Assembly: GCA_012729145.1 (NCBI GenBank)
Contig: JAAYDT010000027.1
Coordinates: 1 to 53,294 of the forward strand
DNA length: 53,294 nucleotides
Source of the DNA: Synergistaceae bacterium
GTDB lineage: Bacteria; Synergistota; Synergistia; Synergistales; Thermovirgaceae
Direction: 5' to 3'
Shown: positions 16,351 to 25,385 of the stretch, one piece after another
Layout of the letters: each line of letters opens with the position of its first letter
Position numbering within the stretch: position 1 is the stretch's first letter
Translations under genes and position numbers: made by a program
The notes under the pieces: generated by a model
Databases searched by the model: none
Told to the model about the DNA's origin: nothing
What the model saw: only the letters and a program-made list of their open reading frames with translations

Positions 16351-17341
16351 ATTCTTCATAAGCCTGGACGATCCTTTGAACGACTTCGTGACGAACAACG
16401 TCGTTCTTGTCGAGAGACACGAATTCGACCCCGGGGATCCTCTTCAGGATGTTCCTTACCACTTTTAGGCCAGAGTCCTTGCCCGAGGGGAGGTCTATCT
16501 GGGTTATATCCCCTATGACGACCGCCTTGGAGCCGAAACCCAGTCTGGTGAGGAACATCTTCATCTGTTCAGGAGTGGTGTTCTGGGCCTCATCAAGAAT
16601 AATGAAGCTGTCATTCAATGTCCTACCCCTCATATACGCGAGGGGGGCTATCTCGATCACCTTCTTCTCTACGTACTTCATGAACCTCTCCGGAGAGAAC
16701 ATTTCGTAGAAGGCATCATAAAGGGGCCTCAGGTAAGGCTCGACCTTCTCCTTCAGATCCCCTGGAAGATACCCCAGGCTCTCTCCGGCCTCTACGGCGG
16801 GACGGACGAGAACGACCCTGTTGACCTTGCCCTCCTTGAGGGCAGCCACGGCGAGAGCCACGGCGAGGTAGGTCTTGCCCGTCCCGGCAGGACCTACAGC
16901 GAAGAGGACATCGTTCCTTCTTATGGCGTCAACATAACGCTTCTGGCCCCCTGTCTTCGGACGTACCGGCTTTCCCCTGTAGGTCAGGCAAATTACGTCC
17001 TCGTACATGGGCAGAAGATCGATGACACCCTCCTCTGCGAAAACGTTCATGGCATAGGTGACCTCGGCAGGTCGAAGGACGTGCCCCTTTCTGGCAATAC
17101 CCATAAGCTGCCTGATCAGTTCCGAGACCAGGTCGACGACCTCGGTATCAGGCCCTTGTACGGAGACCAGAAGGTCCTTGACGGCGAGCCTTACAGGGTA
17201 ACGCTCCTCTATGAGCCTCAGGTTCTCGTCCCTGGGACCGAGAAGACGCGAAAGGGTCTCTTCGTTGGACGCCTCCACGGAACAGCTCCTGTCGGAGATA
17301 ACCCTGTCACCCGCTGTTCTTCCCGCCCTGTCATGCTTCAT
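16331..17341 (-). CDS. phoH: PhoH family ATPase
   Basis: PhoH-like P-loop ATPase (PhoL/YbeZ type) that commonly neighbours ybeY and is linked to RNA metabolism. A roughly 110-residue N-terminal region including RLAVKDLLVSVQGP precedes the helicase-like core with Walker A GPAGTGKTYLAVA and Walker B FIILDEAQNTTPEQMKM. Also present are GFGSKAVVIGDITQIDLPSG and a C-terminal FVSLDKNDVVRHEVVQRIV. Length is 336 aa. Its ATG overlaps the NifU-like stop by four bases. Confidence 0.94.
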   Translation of the reverse strand: MKHDRAGRTAGDRVISDRSCSVEASNEETLSRLLGPRDENLRLIEERYPVRLAVKDLLVSVQGPDTEVVDLVSELIRQLMGIARKGHVLRPAEVTYAMNVFAEEGVIDLLPMYEDVICLTYRGKPVRPKTGGQKRYVDAIRRNDVLFAVGPAGTGKTYLAVALAVAALKEGKVNRVVLVRPAVEAGESLGYLPGDLKEKVEPYLRPLYDAFYEMFSPERFMKYVEKKVIEIAPLAYMRGRTLNDSFIILDEAQNTTPEQMKMFLTRLGFGSKAVVIGDITQIDLPSGKDSGLKVVRNILKRIPGVEFVSLDKNDVVRHEVVQRIVQAYEEYEQKRQ

Positions 17342-17574
17342 TGTATCCTAACGACCTTTTCTATCTCGGGTATCTCCTTCCGGATGACGGCCTCCACCTG
17401 GGTTCGCAAGGTCTCTGCGGCAAAGGGACAACCGCCGCATGCTCCCTTGAGCCTTACTGTAAGTACGCTGCCGTCGGGATCAAATCCCACTATCTCTATA
17501 TCGCCTCCATGCTCCTGAAGCGCCGGCCTGATCTGTTCATTGATAAGGGACCTGGCCCTTTCTTCCGTCTCCAA
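17338..17574 (-). CDS. NifU C-terminal-domain protein (iron-sulfur scaffold-like)
   Basis: A 78-aa protein made up solely of the NifU C-terminal domain, which in stand-alone form (Nfu type) carries or transfers Fe-S clusters. The family motif GACGGCPFAAETL holds the CxxC pair (C46, C49). The start is TTG at 17574 with GGAGGT seven bases upstream; no ATG is available. It lies between oadA (43 bp upstream) and phoH (overlapping downstream). Its exact client proteins are unknown. Confidence 0.92.
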   Translation of the reverse strand: METEERARSLINEQIRPALQEHGGDIEIVGFDPDGSVLTVRLKGACGGCPFAAETLRTQVEAVIRKEIPEIEKVVRIQ

Positions 17575-17617
17575 TAAGAATACCTCCAGTCATTCAGCCG
17601 CCGATCGGGATCGGACA

Positions 17618-19093
17618 CTAAAGAGGGTAGGCTGCACCCTCGACAAGGGGTTCCAGACCTACGTCCCTGAGATTCTCCCGGGCGAACTTCCTTACGAGGA
17701 AATCCTTTGCTACGGCAGGGAAAAGAGCGTAGCTAAGGGCGTCCTCGGGCTGCATGATCCATGACCCCATGGCTTCGTAGACACCTGGCAGCTCCGGTTC
17801 CAGCACCTCTCCGGGCCGGCAGGTAATGGCCTTCTCGTCGCCGATGACCTTCTTCTGGACTTCCCTGTCCAGAGGTCCCGGGGGCGTCCCATAGTAACCG
17901 AGGAAGTAGTTCTTTACCTCCTTGGAGACCATTTTCCACCTCTCTCCCATGAGTACGTTTAGGGTGGCCTGGGTGCCCACCAACTGGCTCGTCGGCGTGA
18001 CAAGGGGCGGGTAGCCCATCTCCTTGCGGACAATGGGAACCTCCCTGAGCACGTCCTGGAGTCGGTTCAGGGAGTTCTGCTCCTTCAGCTGGCTCACAAG
18101 GTTGGAGTACATGCCGCCTGGTATCTGGTAGATGAGGACGTTGATATCGACCCCTTCAAGACCCATTATCAGCTTGCTGTACTTCTCCCTGAGCTCCTTG
18201 AAATACCCTGATACCGGGACCAGCCTGTCAAGGCTTATGCCCGTCTCATACTCCTCCCCCGTCAGCGCAGCCACCATCGTCTCCGTGGCTGGCTGACTCG
18301 TGCCCATAGCGAAGGGTGAAATGGCGCAGTCCACCACGTCAGCTCCAGCCTGGACCGAGGCGTAGTAGGCCATGGCGGCCATTCCGCTGGTGTAATGGGA
18401 GTGGACCTGGACAGGCAGGGATGTCTTCTTCTTTATGGTCCTCACCAGTTCGTAGGCATCCACGGGGCCCAGAAGGCCTGCCATGTCCTTTATGCAGATC
18501 GAATCGGCTCCCATCTTCTTCATCTTCAGGGACAGGTCCGAGAAGGCCTCCAGGGTGTGCATCGGGGAGATCGTGAAGGATATGCACATCTGGAGGTGGG
18601 AGCCCTCCTTCTTGACCTGGTCAGCGGCGATCTCCATGTTCCGGAGGTCGTTCAGGGCGTCGAAGACCCTGACAATGTCTAGCCCGCTTCCGACGGCCCT
18701 CTTCACGAACTCCCTTACCACGTCGTCAGCGTAATGCCTGTAGCCGACAATATTCTGACCCCTCAAAAGCATCTGGAGCCTGGTCTTGCGAAAGTACTTC
18801 CTCAATGTGCGGAGACGTTCCCATGGGTCTTCGTCCAGGAAGCGCATGCAGGTGTCGAAAGTTGCGCCCCCCCAGACCTCGAGGGAGTGGTAGCCAACTT
18901 CGTCCATCCTTTCCGCCACGGGGATCATGTCCTCGGTGCGAAGTCTCGTTGCCATGATGGACTGATGTGCGTCCCTGAGGGCTGTCTCGGTGATGCCTAT
19001 CTTCTTTTTTCTGGGCATTTCCCTGGGTGTCTCCTTGTCAATATCCCCCGTTTCGGGAGTTGTAATTTTCTTCTCTTTTGTTCGCGCGCTCAT
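17618..19093 (-). CDS. oadA: Oxaloacetate decarboxylase alpha subunit / pyruvate carboxylase subunit B-type carboxyltransferase, without biotin domain
   Basis: Carboxyltransferase acting between carboxybiotin, pyruvate and oxaloacetate. The DRE-TIM barrel shows ITETALRDAHQSIMATRLR, metal-site VHSHYTSGMAAMAYY, the lysine-containing ICIKDMAGLLGP and the PYC_OADA domain at the C-terminus. At 491 aa it stops before any biotinyl-lipoyl domain and lacks the MKM biotinylation motif, so biotin must come from a separate carrier not found in this window. A charged 25-residue extension precedes the usual start, but GGAGGTG five bases before the ATG at 19093 supports it. Direction (decarboxylation with Na+ export, methylmalonyl-type transfer, or anaplerosis) is not decided here. 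Confidence 0.9.
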   Translation of the reverse strand: MSARTKEKKITTPETGDIDKETPREMPRKKKIGITETALRDAHQSIMATRLRTEDMIPVAERMDEVGYHSLEVWGGATFDTCMRFLDEDPWERLRTLRKYFRKTRLQMLLRGQNIVGYRHYADDVVREFVKRAVGSGLDIVRVFDALNDLRNMEIAADQVKKEGSHLQMCISFTISPMHTLEAFSDLSLKMKKMGADSICIKDMAGLLGPVDAYELVRTIKKKTSLPVQVHSHYTSGMAAMAYYASVQAGADVVDCAISPFAMGTSQPATETMVAALTGEEYETGISLDRLVPVSGYFKELREKYSKLIMGLEGVDINVLIYQIPGGMYSNLVSQLKEQNSLNRLQDVLREVPIVRKEMGYPPLVTPTSQLVGTQATLNVLMGERWKMVSKEVKNYFLGYYGTPPGPLDREVQKKVIGDEKAITCRPGEVLEPELPGVYEAMGSWIMQPEDALSYALFPAVAKDFLVRKFARENLRDVGLEPLVEGAAYPL

Positions 19094-19120
19094 TTCGTCA
19101 CCTCCGGAGTATCTACTCGT

Positions 19121-19939
19121 TCAAGCAGTGCCAGCGGCTTTCTCTCTCTTGGCATTGTCCCAGAGAATCTCCAGCTCTTCAAGGGAATAGTCCGACCATG
19201 GCCTTCCGCTCCGCTCGACGCTGTCTTCTATGAAGCGGAACCTATCCTCGAATTTTCTGTTGGCTCTCTGAAGGCTGAACTCGGCTTCAACTCTCAGATG
19301 CCTGGAGAGGTTGACCAGGGCAAAGAAAGTATCGCCGATCTCCTCTTCGATGTTATCGCTGTCGCAGGAGGCAACTGCTTCGTGCAGCTCTTTGATCTCC
19401 TCCTGGACCTTGTCCATAAGGGGCTTCAGGTCACCCTCCTCCCAGTCGAAACCGACCTTGGCGGCCCTGTCCTGGATCTGCCTGGACTTGACCAGAGCGG
19501 GAAGACTGGGGGGTATCCCCGCAAAGAGCGACGAGTCCTTCTTCCCGATCCTTCTTTCGCCCTGCTTGATCAGGTCCCAGTTCTTCCTGACGGCAGAACT
19601 GTTTTCCACTCTCTCTTCCCCGAAAACATGGGGATGTCTCCTTTTCAGCTTGTCGTTGAGGGCCTTGATGGAGTCTGCAAGATCGAACAGACCCTCCTCC
19701 ATGCAGATCCGGGCCACAAATACGACCTGGAGGAGCAGGTCCCCACACTCTTCGCAGATGGACCCCGGCTCCTCCCTTTCAATGGCATCAACCAGTTCAT
19801 AGGCCTCCTCCAGAATGAAGGGTCTCAGGCTTTTCAGGGTCTGCTCCCTGTCCCAGGGACATCCCCCTGGCTCTCTGAGCCTTTTCATTATCGAAAGAAG
19901 TCTGTCCATCTGTTCATGGACCCCTGGACCCTTATCCAT
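19121..19939 (-). CDS. mazG: Nucleoside triphosphate pyrophosphohydrolase MazG
   Basis: Hydrolyses NTPs/dNTPs to NMPs and PPi, limiting aberrant nucleotides. Two MazG domains are visible: the first with LREPGGCPWDREQT, EEAYELVDAIE and CGDLLLQVVFVARI; the second with KVGFDWEEG and EEIGDTFFALVNLSRHL. At 272 aa it is a full-length two-domain MazG. GGGGAGGA sits just before the ATG, inside the 3' end of mfd (8-bp overlap), so it is translationally coupled to mfd. Confidence 0.95.
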   Translation of the reverse strand: MDKGPGVHEQMDRLLSIMKRLREPGGCPWDREQTLKSLRPFILEEAYELVDAIEREEPGSICEECGDLLLQVVFVARICMEEGLFDLADSIKALNDKLKRRHPHVFGEERVENSSAVRKNWDLIKQGERRIGKKDSSLFAGIPPSLPALVKSRQIQDRAAKVGFDWEEGDLKPLMDKVQEEIKELHEAVASCDSDNIEEEIGDTFFALVNLSRHLRVEAEFSLQRANRKFEDRFRFIEDSVERSGRPWSDYSLEELEILWDNAKREKAAGTA

Positions 19940-22900
19940 CTTCTTCCTCCCCTGTCAATATACCCATGCGGGCACAGACCATATCTGCAAGCCCGAGCAA
20001 GCCCCTGTAGCCCCCGGGGCCCGTCAGTACGCCTCCTGAGGACAGCACCCATCCCGGCCTTCCCGAGGCGAGTACTTCCAGCCTCTCAGGATCACCTCCG
20101 GCCTGGGTCTCCTTAAGGGTACAACGAACGTATTGTAACCCATTGCGGTGCCCCATGGACCTAATCTTCGCAGAGGCTATCATGAAGGATACCGACTGAG
20201 GTACAGGGCCAAAGCGTTCCCGGATCTCCTTCTCAAGGTCAAGGACCTCTGGAAGGCTGTCCACCCTCAGGAGCCTGCGGAAGATGGCGATCCTTACGCT
20301 GGACTGGGGAACGTAGGAACTGGGGAGGACCACGGGAAGGCGTAAATCCATCCTGACCCTCTGGTCCGGATCCCTCCCCGACTCGGAGGTGACTTCCTCC
20401 TCGAGCATCCTGAAGTAGGTATTGAACCCTATCCTGTCAATATGGCCATGCTGACGGGTGCCGATCAGCTGTCCTCCGCCCCTTATCTCCATATCCCTCT
20501 TCGCCAGCGCAAAACCGCCCCCGATATCGCTCAGCCCCGCAATGGCCTCGAGGCGCTCGAGGGACTCGTAGGGTATTGCCCTGTCCGCAGGGTAGAAGAA
20601 AAAGGCGAAGGCCTGTTCTTCCCGTCTGCCCACCCTGCCTCTCAGCTGGTACATCTGGGCAAGACCCAGATCCTGGGCGTTGTCTACGATAAGCGTGTTG
20701 GCCCCGGGGAGATCGAGTCCGCTCTCAATAATGGTGGTACAGACGAGAAGGTCCGTCTCCCTCCTGGAGAACTTCAACATCGCCTCTTCCAGTTTCTTCT
20801 CTTCCATGCGGCCGTGAACGATATCCACCCTCAGATCAGGAAAGCCCATCCTTATCCGGGCCGCAACGGATTCGATGGACTCGATCCTGTTATGGACGAA
20901 GAAGACCTGCCCCCCCCGCGCCCTCTCCCTCATGACAGCCTCCCTGAAAAGATCGTCCCTCCAGGGACCCACGTAGGTCATTACGGGCTGACGGCGGTAG
21001 GGAGGAGAGGATATTATCGAAATGTTGCTTATCCCTCCAAGGGCCATGTGAAGGGTTCTGGGGATCGGTGTGGCGGAGATGCTCAGAACGTCGATCGAGG
21101 GATCAAGCTTCTTCAGGCGTTCCTTGTGCAGGACACCGAAACGATGCTCTTCGTCTATGACGATCAGACCCAACCTGCGGAACCTCAGATCACCCTGGAG
21201 GAGCCGGTGGGTTCCGAAGACCACGTCTACCAGACCTCTTTCGAGGTCTTTCCTTATCTCTTCCTGTCTCTTTCTCGGCACGAAACGGGAGAGGACCTCG
21301 GCCCTCACCGGAAGACCGGTTATCCTTGCGGTGAATGACTCGAAGTGTTGAACGGCCAGAAGAGTTGTGGGAACCAGGAAGGCCGTCTGTCTTCCGCCTT
21401 CTGCTGCCTTTACGGCCGCCCGGAAGGCCACCTCGGTCTTCCCGAAGCCCACGTCGCCGACAAGGAGCCTGTCCATGGGAAGGGGGTCCTCCATGTCCTT
21501 CTTGATGGCAAGTACGGACGAGATCTGGTCACTGGTCTCTTCGAAGGGGAAGGCGCTCTCGAACTTGCCCACCAGTTCACCGTCGGGGGGAAGGGGCTCT
21601 TTCCTGCTCGTCTCTCTCGCAGAGTATAGGGCAAGGATCTGTTTTGCGGTCTCTCTTGCCTTCTCCCTGGCCCTGTTCGATGCCTTCTTCCAGGCAGTAC
21701 CCCTGAGACTGTCCAGTTGCGGCAACTCACCTGAGAGGGCCGGGTAGGGAGTGATCTTGTAAAGCTGGACGAGTGGCAGGAGGAGTCTTCTGTTCTCTGC
21801 GAAGAGCAGGACCAGACAGTCCCTGTCCATGCCGCCGGAGGTCACTCTCTCGATACCCAGGCTCCTGGCAATGCCGTAATCTTCGTGGATAACGTGATCG
21901 AGCTCCCCGATTCTCTCCTCCCATTCTCTTGGAGGGATACGCCTGATCCTCCCCTCCCTGGTAACGGGGGACACCCCCACCAGGTCGCTGTCAGAGAGCA
22001 GTACTCTCCTTTCAAAACGGTCGACGAAACCCTTCGACAAGGTGCCCTTCTCGGTCCTGATCCCAAGATCCGATGCCCAGCGAGCCAGAAGATCGTTGGA
22101 GGAATAGAGCCTTATTTCAAATCCGTCTTCCTTCCAGCCTCTGATTATGGATTCAGCTGCTTCAAGTCTTCCCCTGAAGGACTGGACCTCCATTACAGGG
22201 ATCCGCAGCACCGCTCCCTCCAGGGACCTGGCTATCGAACAGTTCGGATGACCGGAGAACCTCTCCAGCACTTCCTCCCACTGTGGAAGTGGGTCCAGCA
22301 CCTCGTCAGCGGCCATCCTGTCCCATATCCAGCTGTATGCCTCTGCAGACCTGGCCAACCCCCGGGGTTCGAAGAGGACGACGCTGGCGCTCTTTGGCAG
22401 CATCTCGTCAAATCTTTTTCCGATGCCCCCCGCCAGCGAAAGAACCCGTGTGGGTCCGACGGGAGACCTGCTTCTCTGGCTTTCAGGGTCGAAGAGGTGG
22501 ATGCTCTCGATGCGGTCGTCGAAGAATTCTATTCTGAGAGGTGAACGATAGGAAGGGTCAAAGATGTCGACGATGCTTCCCCTGCTTACGAACTGTCCCT
22601 CCTGCCAGACAAGGTCAGACCTCCTGTAACCTGAAACGTGGGCCCACTCAAGGAACCTGTCCCTATCGAGGGGAAAGCCTGCCTGAATATCTATTCCCGC
22701 AGAAGGAAGCGCAAGAGGTGCCATTACCGCAGGAGGTGTCGCAACGATACAGCCTGCAGCGGATCTCCACTGCTCGGTGGAGCTGCCTCTTTCGATCCTG
22801 TTAGCCTCATTCGAAATATGTTCCTGGGTCAGGGGGATCTCGGAAAGAACGTGGAGTTCTCTCTCCGGGAAGAGGACCTTCCAGTCCGAGACGAACTCGG

Positions 22901-23072
22901 ACAGTCTCTGCTGGTCGGGGACTACAGCAAGATGGGGACCCTGAACGTCCCTGAGGGTCCAGCACCACGAGGACGTCCCCGCGGGCAGGTGGACCGTGGC
23001 TGAGGACCGCTGTTGCAGTATCGCTCCTATTGTTCCTGCCTTAATAGGTTGTTCATCTTCCGCAGCGATCAT
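19932..23072 (-). CDS. mfd: Transcription-repair coupling factor Mfd
   Basis: DNA translocase that displaces RNA polymerase stalled at lesions and recruits UvrA. The N-terminal UvrB-like module contains SRGSIVDIFDP. The RNA-polymerase-interaction domain includes HEDYGIARSLGI. The RecG-like motor has Walker A GDVGFGKTEVAFRA, IVIDEEHRFGV (DEEH box) and SATPIPRTLHMAL, and motif VI QLRGRVGRREEQAFAFFFY. The C-terminal TRCF domain is present. At 1046 aa it is about 100 residues shorter than most Mfd, mainly at the N-terminus. The ribosome site for the ATG at 23072 is poor, so the start is less certain than the identity. Confidence 0.96.
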   Translation of the reverse strand: MIAAEDEQPIKAGTIGAILQQRSSATVHLPAGTSSWCWTLRDVQGPHLAVVPDQQRLSEFVSDWKVLFPERELHVLSEIPLTQEHISNEANRIERGSSTEQWRSAAGCIVATPPAVMAPLALPSAGIDIQAGFPLDRDRFLEWAHVSGYRRSDLVWQEGQFVSRGSIVDIFDPSYRSPLRIEFFDDRIESIHLFDPESQRSRSPVGPTRVLSLAGGIGKRFDEMLPKSASVVLFEPRGLARSAEAYSWIWDRMAADEVLDPLPQWEEVLERFSGHPNCSIARSLEGAVLRIPVMEVQSFRGRLEAAESIIRGWKEDGFEIRLYSSNDLLARWASDLGIRTEKGTLSKGFVDRFERRVLLSDSDLVGVSPVTREGRIRRIPPREWEERIGELDHVIHEDYGIARSLGIERVTSGGMDRDCLVLLFAENRRLLLPLVQLYKITPYPALSGELPQLDSLRGTAWKKASNRAREKARETAKQILALYSARETSRKEPLPPDGELVGKFESAFPFEETSDQISSVLAIKKDMEDPLPMDRLLVGDVGFGKTEVAFRAAVKAAEGGRQTAFLVPTTLLAVQHFESFTARITGLPVRAEVLSRFVPRKRQEEIRKDLERGLVDVVFGTHRLLQGDLRFRRLGLIVIDEEHRFGVLHKERLKKLDPSIDVLSISATPIPRTLHMALGGISNISIISSPPYRRQPVMTYVGPWRDDLFREAVMRERARGGQVFFVHNRIESIESVAARIRMGFPDLRVDIVHGRMEEKKLEEAMLKFSRRETDLLVCTTIIESGLDLPGANTLIVDNAQDLGLAQMYQLRGRVGRREEQAFAFFFYPADRAIPYESLERLEAIAGLSDIGGGFALAKRDMEIRGGGQLIGTRQHGHIDRIGFNTYFRMLEEEVTSESGRDPDQRVRMDLRLPVVLPSSYVPQSSVRIAIFRRLLRVDSLPEVLDLEKEIRERFGPVPQSVSFMIASAKIRSMGHRNGLQYVRCTLKETQAGGDPERLEVLASGRPGWVLSSGGVLTGPGGYRGLLGLADMVCARMGILTGEEEDG

Positions 23073-23084
23073 GGCGAAAGAAGG

Positions 23085-23696
23085 CTACCCCTTCTCTCCG
23101 TTCTCGTTGATCGAAGTCCCGGAAATGTCCAGGGGTTGATTGGCCTCCCGCATTGCCTCGTCCAACCCCCTGGAGATCCACGTCATGACTGCGCTGCCGG
23201 CCTTTTCACAGATAGATGGGAGCTCGGTCAGTTCTTCCTGGGAAAAGGGATCCGTAACGAAGTCCACCAGCTCTCTTTGCACTCCAGGAGAGCCTATCCC
23301 GATGCGCAGCCTCGGGAAGTCAATGGACCCGAGGTTCGCAATGACCGACACCATCCCCTTGTGCCCGCCAGCAGACCCCCTGCCCCTTAGACGGATCCGC
23401 CCGAAGGGGAGGGCAACATCATCATAAACCACAAGAAGGTCTTCCAGTCCCAGGTCGAGGGACCAGAAGACCTTCCTGACTGCGTTGCCACTAAGGTTCA
23501 TGTAGGTCATCGGCTTCATGAGAAGCACTTGCTCTCCGTCAACAAGACGGGGGCCCCAGACCTGGGAGTCCATAGACAGGGAATGCTTCCCGGCGCCGAT
23601 CCGTTGGCGGAGAAGGTCGAGAACATGCCAGCCGGCGTTGTGCCTTGTCCAGGCATAACGCACCCCCGGGTTGCCCAGCCCCACGACCAGTTTCAA
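23085..23696 (-). CDS. pth: Peptidyl-tRNA hydrolase
   Basis: Releases tRNA from peptidyl-tRNAs dropped by ribosomes. The N-terminal LVVGLGNPGVRYAWTRHNAG includes the catalytic histidine (H19). MKPMTYMNLSGNAV, VVYDDVALPFGRIRLRGRGS and GGHKGMVSVI follow in the family order. Length is 203 aa. It lies between rplY (6 bp upstream) and mfd (12 bp downstream), the same order as the ctc-pth-mfd cluster of Bacillus. Confidence 0.97.
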   Translation of the reverse strand: MKLVVGLGNPGVRYAWTRHNAGWHVLDLLRQRIGAGKHSLSMDSQVWGPRLVDGEQVLLMKPMTYMNLSGNAVRKVFWSLDLGLEDLLVVYDDVALPFGRIRLRGRGSAGGHKGMVSVIANLGSIDFPRLRIGIGSPGVQRELVDFVTDPFSQEELTELPSICEKAGSAVMTWISRGLDEAMREANQPLDISGTSINENGEKG

Positions 23697-23702
23697 AAAA
23701 AG

Positions 23703-24365
23703 CTAGACCTCCTCTTCCTTCGCCTTTCCCTTTGATACTACCTCTACCTCGGCGGTCTCTTCCTCCTCTTCCGCTCCCTCTTCGACCTCGGCCTCCACGC
23801 GGGCGTGGACTACGGTCACGATCACTTCTTCGGGAGAAAGGGTGAGGACCGCGCTCTCCGGAAGCTTGACGTCGGCAATGCGCACAGTCCCTTCGATGGG
23901 CAATGCCGTTATGTCTATGACAATGGAGTCAGGTATCTCCCTGGGGAGAACCTCCATCTCCACTTCATGGATCAGCTGTTCGAAGACGCCCCCCTGCCTG
24001 ATACCCGCGCACTTTTCCCTTCCGAGTATCTCGACGGGAACATTGACCGAAACCCTGTGCCCTTTCTGGAGCTGGAGGAAATCCACGTGAAGGATATCAC
24101 CGGTCAGCGGGTCTCTCTGGAGATCTCTCATAAGGCAGAGCTCCTTTTTCCCTCCGGGGGTCTCAACGTCCAGCCTGGCGGTCTCCCAACGACCTGAGTT
24201 GGCTATGGGAACAATGGTCTGGGTGTTCACACAGAAGGGCATAGATCCGGGGTATCCGGGTCCGTAGAGAACCCCGGGCACCTTGCCTTCGCCTCTGATC
24301 TTCTTGCAGTGCTGCTTCCCTGTTCCTTCTCTCATTTCGAGCCTGATCCTGGTACCCTTGTCCAT
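23703..24365 (-). CDS. rplY: 50S ribosomal protein L25, Ctc type
   Basis: 5S-rRNA-binding ribosomal protein with the extra C-terminal beta domain (TL5/Ctc form). The N-terminal L25 domain has GTGKQHCKKIRGEGKVPGVL and DILHVDFLQLQKGHRVSVNV. The second domain includes VLPREIPDSIVIDIT. The C-terminal 30 residues are strongly acidic (VEAEVEEGAEEEEETAEVEV), as in many Ctc proteins, followed by a short basic-acidic end. GGAGGG precedes the ATG. Length is 220 aa. It stands between prs and pth, an order conserved with Firmicutes. Confidence 0.96.
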   Translation of the reverse strand: MDKGTRIRLEMREGTGKQHCKKIRGEGKVPGVLYGPGYPGSMPFCVNTQTIVPIANSGRWETARLDVETPGGKKELCLMRDLQRDPLTGDILHVDFLQLQKGHRVSVNVPVEILGREKCAGIRQGGVFEQLIHEVEMEVLPREIPDSIVIDITALPIEGTVRIADVKLPESAVLTLSPEEVIVTVVHARVEAEVEEGAEEEEETAEVEVVSKGKAKEEEV

Positions 24366-24410
24366 AAAATTCCCTCCTCGTTGTGTATAAGAACCAGAGG
24401 TCGCAGTGAT

Positions 24411-25385
24411 CTACCTGAAAAGGATGCTCACCGAATGATCGGAGTGGATCCTGCTGATGGCCTCTGCAAAAAGCGGTGCTATCGAAAGAACAGTTATCTT
24501 GTCGATCTTCTTTTCCTCCGACAGGGGTATGGTATTGGTCAGTACCACCTGGTGAATGGGCGACCTGCTGATCCTGTCTATGGCTGGACCCGAAAGGACG
24601 CCATGGGTCGCACAGGCGTATACCTTTTTGGCACCCCGTGCCAGAAGGGCTTCAGCGGCCTGAACCATCGTGCCTGCCGTATCTATGATGTCGTCAACGA
24701 GCACAGCTGTCTTGCCGGAAACGTCACCGATTATCTCCATAACCTCGCTGAAGTTGGCCACCTCGTGGGAGCGGCGCTTGTCAACTATTGCCAGGTCGGC
24801 GTTCAGGTGTACAGCAAATCGCCTTGCCCTGACCACACCCCCGATGTCAGGCGATATTACCACAAGCCTGTCCTGTTCCAGTTCCCTCTTGAGGGTATCC
24901 CTGAAATAGGCCGCCAGGAGCGGAATGCCTGTAAGATGGTCCACAGGGATGTCGAAAAAACCCTGGATCTGACCGGCGTGCAGATCGGCGGCCAGGACAC
25001 GGTCAGCACCGGCCTTCTCGATCAGGTTGGCCACCAGTTTCGCCGTGATCGGCTCCCGGGCCTTGGTCTTGCGATCCTGCCTGGCGTATCCAAAATAGGG
25101 GGTAACTACGTTAACCCTGTAGGCGGATGCCCTGCGCATGACATCGATCATTATCAGCAGTTCCATAAGATTCTCGTTAACAGGTTCACAGGTGGGTTGG
25201 ACAACGTAGACGTCAGCTCCCCTGACGCTCTCCTCCACGGAAACACCTATCTCGCCGTCAGAGAACCGGAAGAGGTTCGCTGTGGCTATCCCTACACCGA
25301 GGTTCTCGCAGATGGACCTGGTGAACTCGGGGTGGGCGCTCCCTGAAAAAATCTTAAGTTCCCTTAGTTTTGAGGCCACCTTCAT
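24411..25385 (-). CDS. prs: Ribose-phosphate pyrophosphokinase (PRPP synthetase)
   Basis: Makes PRPP from ribose-5-phosphate and ATP for nucleotide, histidine, tryptophan and NAD synthesis. Seen are FSGSAHPEFTRSICENLG, YFGYARQDRKTKAREPITAK, RVLAADLHAGQIQGFFDIPV and the PRPP-binding loop AVLVDDIIDTAGTMVQAAEAL. The start at 25385 (MKVASKLR) overlaps the glmU stop as ATGA with GGGAGGGG upstream. A frame running back to 25568 lies over the glmU 3' end and is rejected as a start. The 324-aa product has normal length. Confidence 0.97.
   Translation of the reverse strand: MKVASKLRELKIFSGSAHPEFTRSICENLGVGIATANLFRFSDGEIGVSVEESVRGADVYVVQPTCEPVNENLMELLIMIDVMRRASAYRVNVVTPYFGYARQDRKTKAREPITAKLVANLIEKAGADRVLAADLHAGQIQGFFDIPVDHLTGIPLLAAYFRDTLKRELEQDRLVVISPDIGGVVRARRFAVHLNADLAIVDKRRSHEVANFSEVMEIIGDVSGKTAVLVDDIIDTAGTMVQAAEALLARGAKKVYACATHGVLSGPAIDRISRSPIHQVVLTNTIPLSEEKKIDKITVLSIAPLFAEAISRIHSDHSVSILFR

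Noticed and set aside
18734-20116. Long plus-strand open frame (460 aa) across oadA, mazG and the mfd end
   Set aside because: It lies opposite three well-supported minus-strand genes, shows no recognisable domain, and reflects antisense codon bias in GC-rich DNA.
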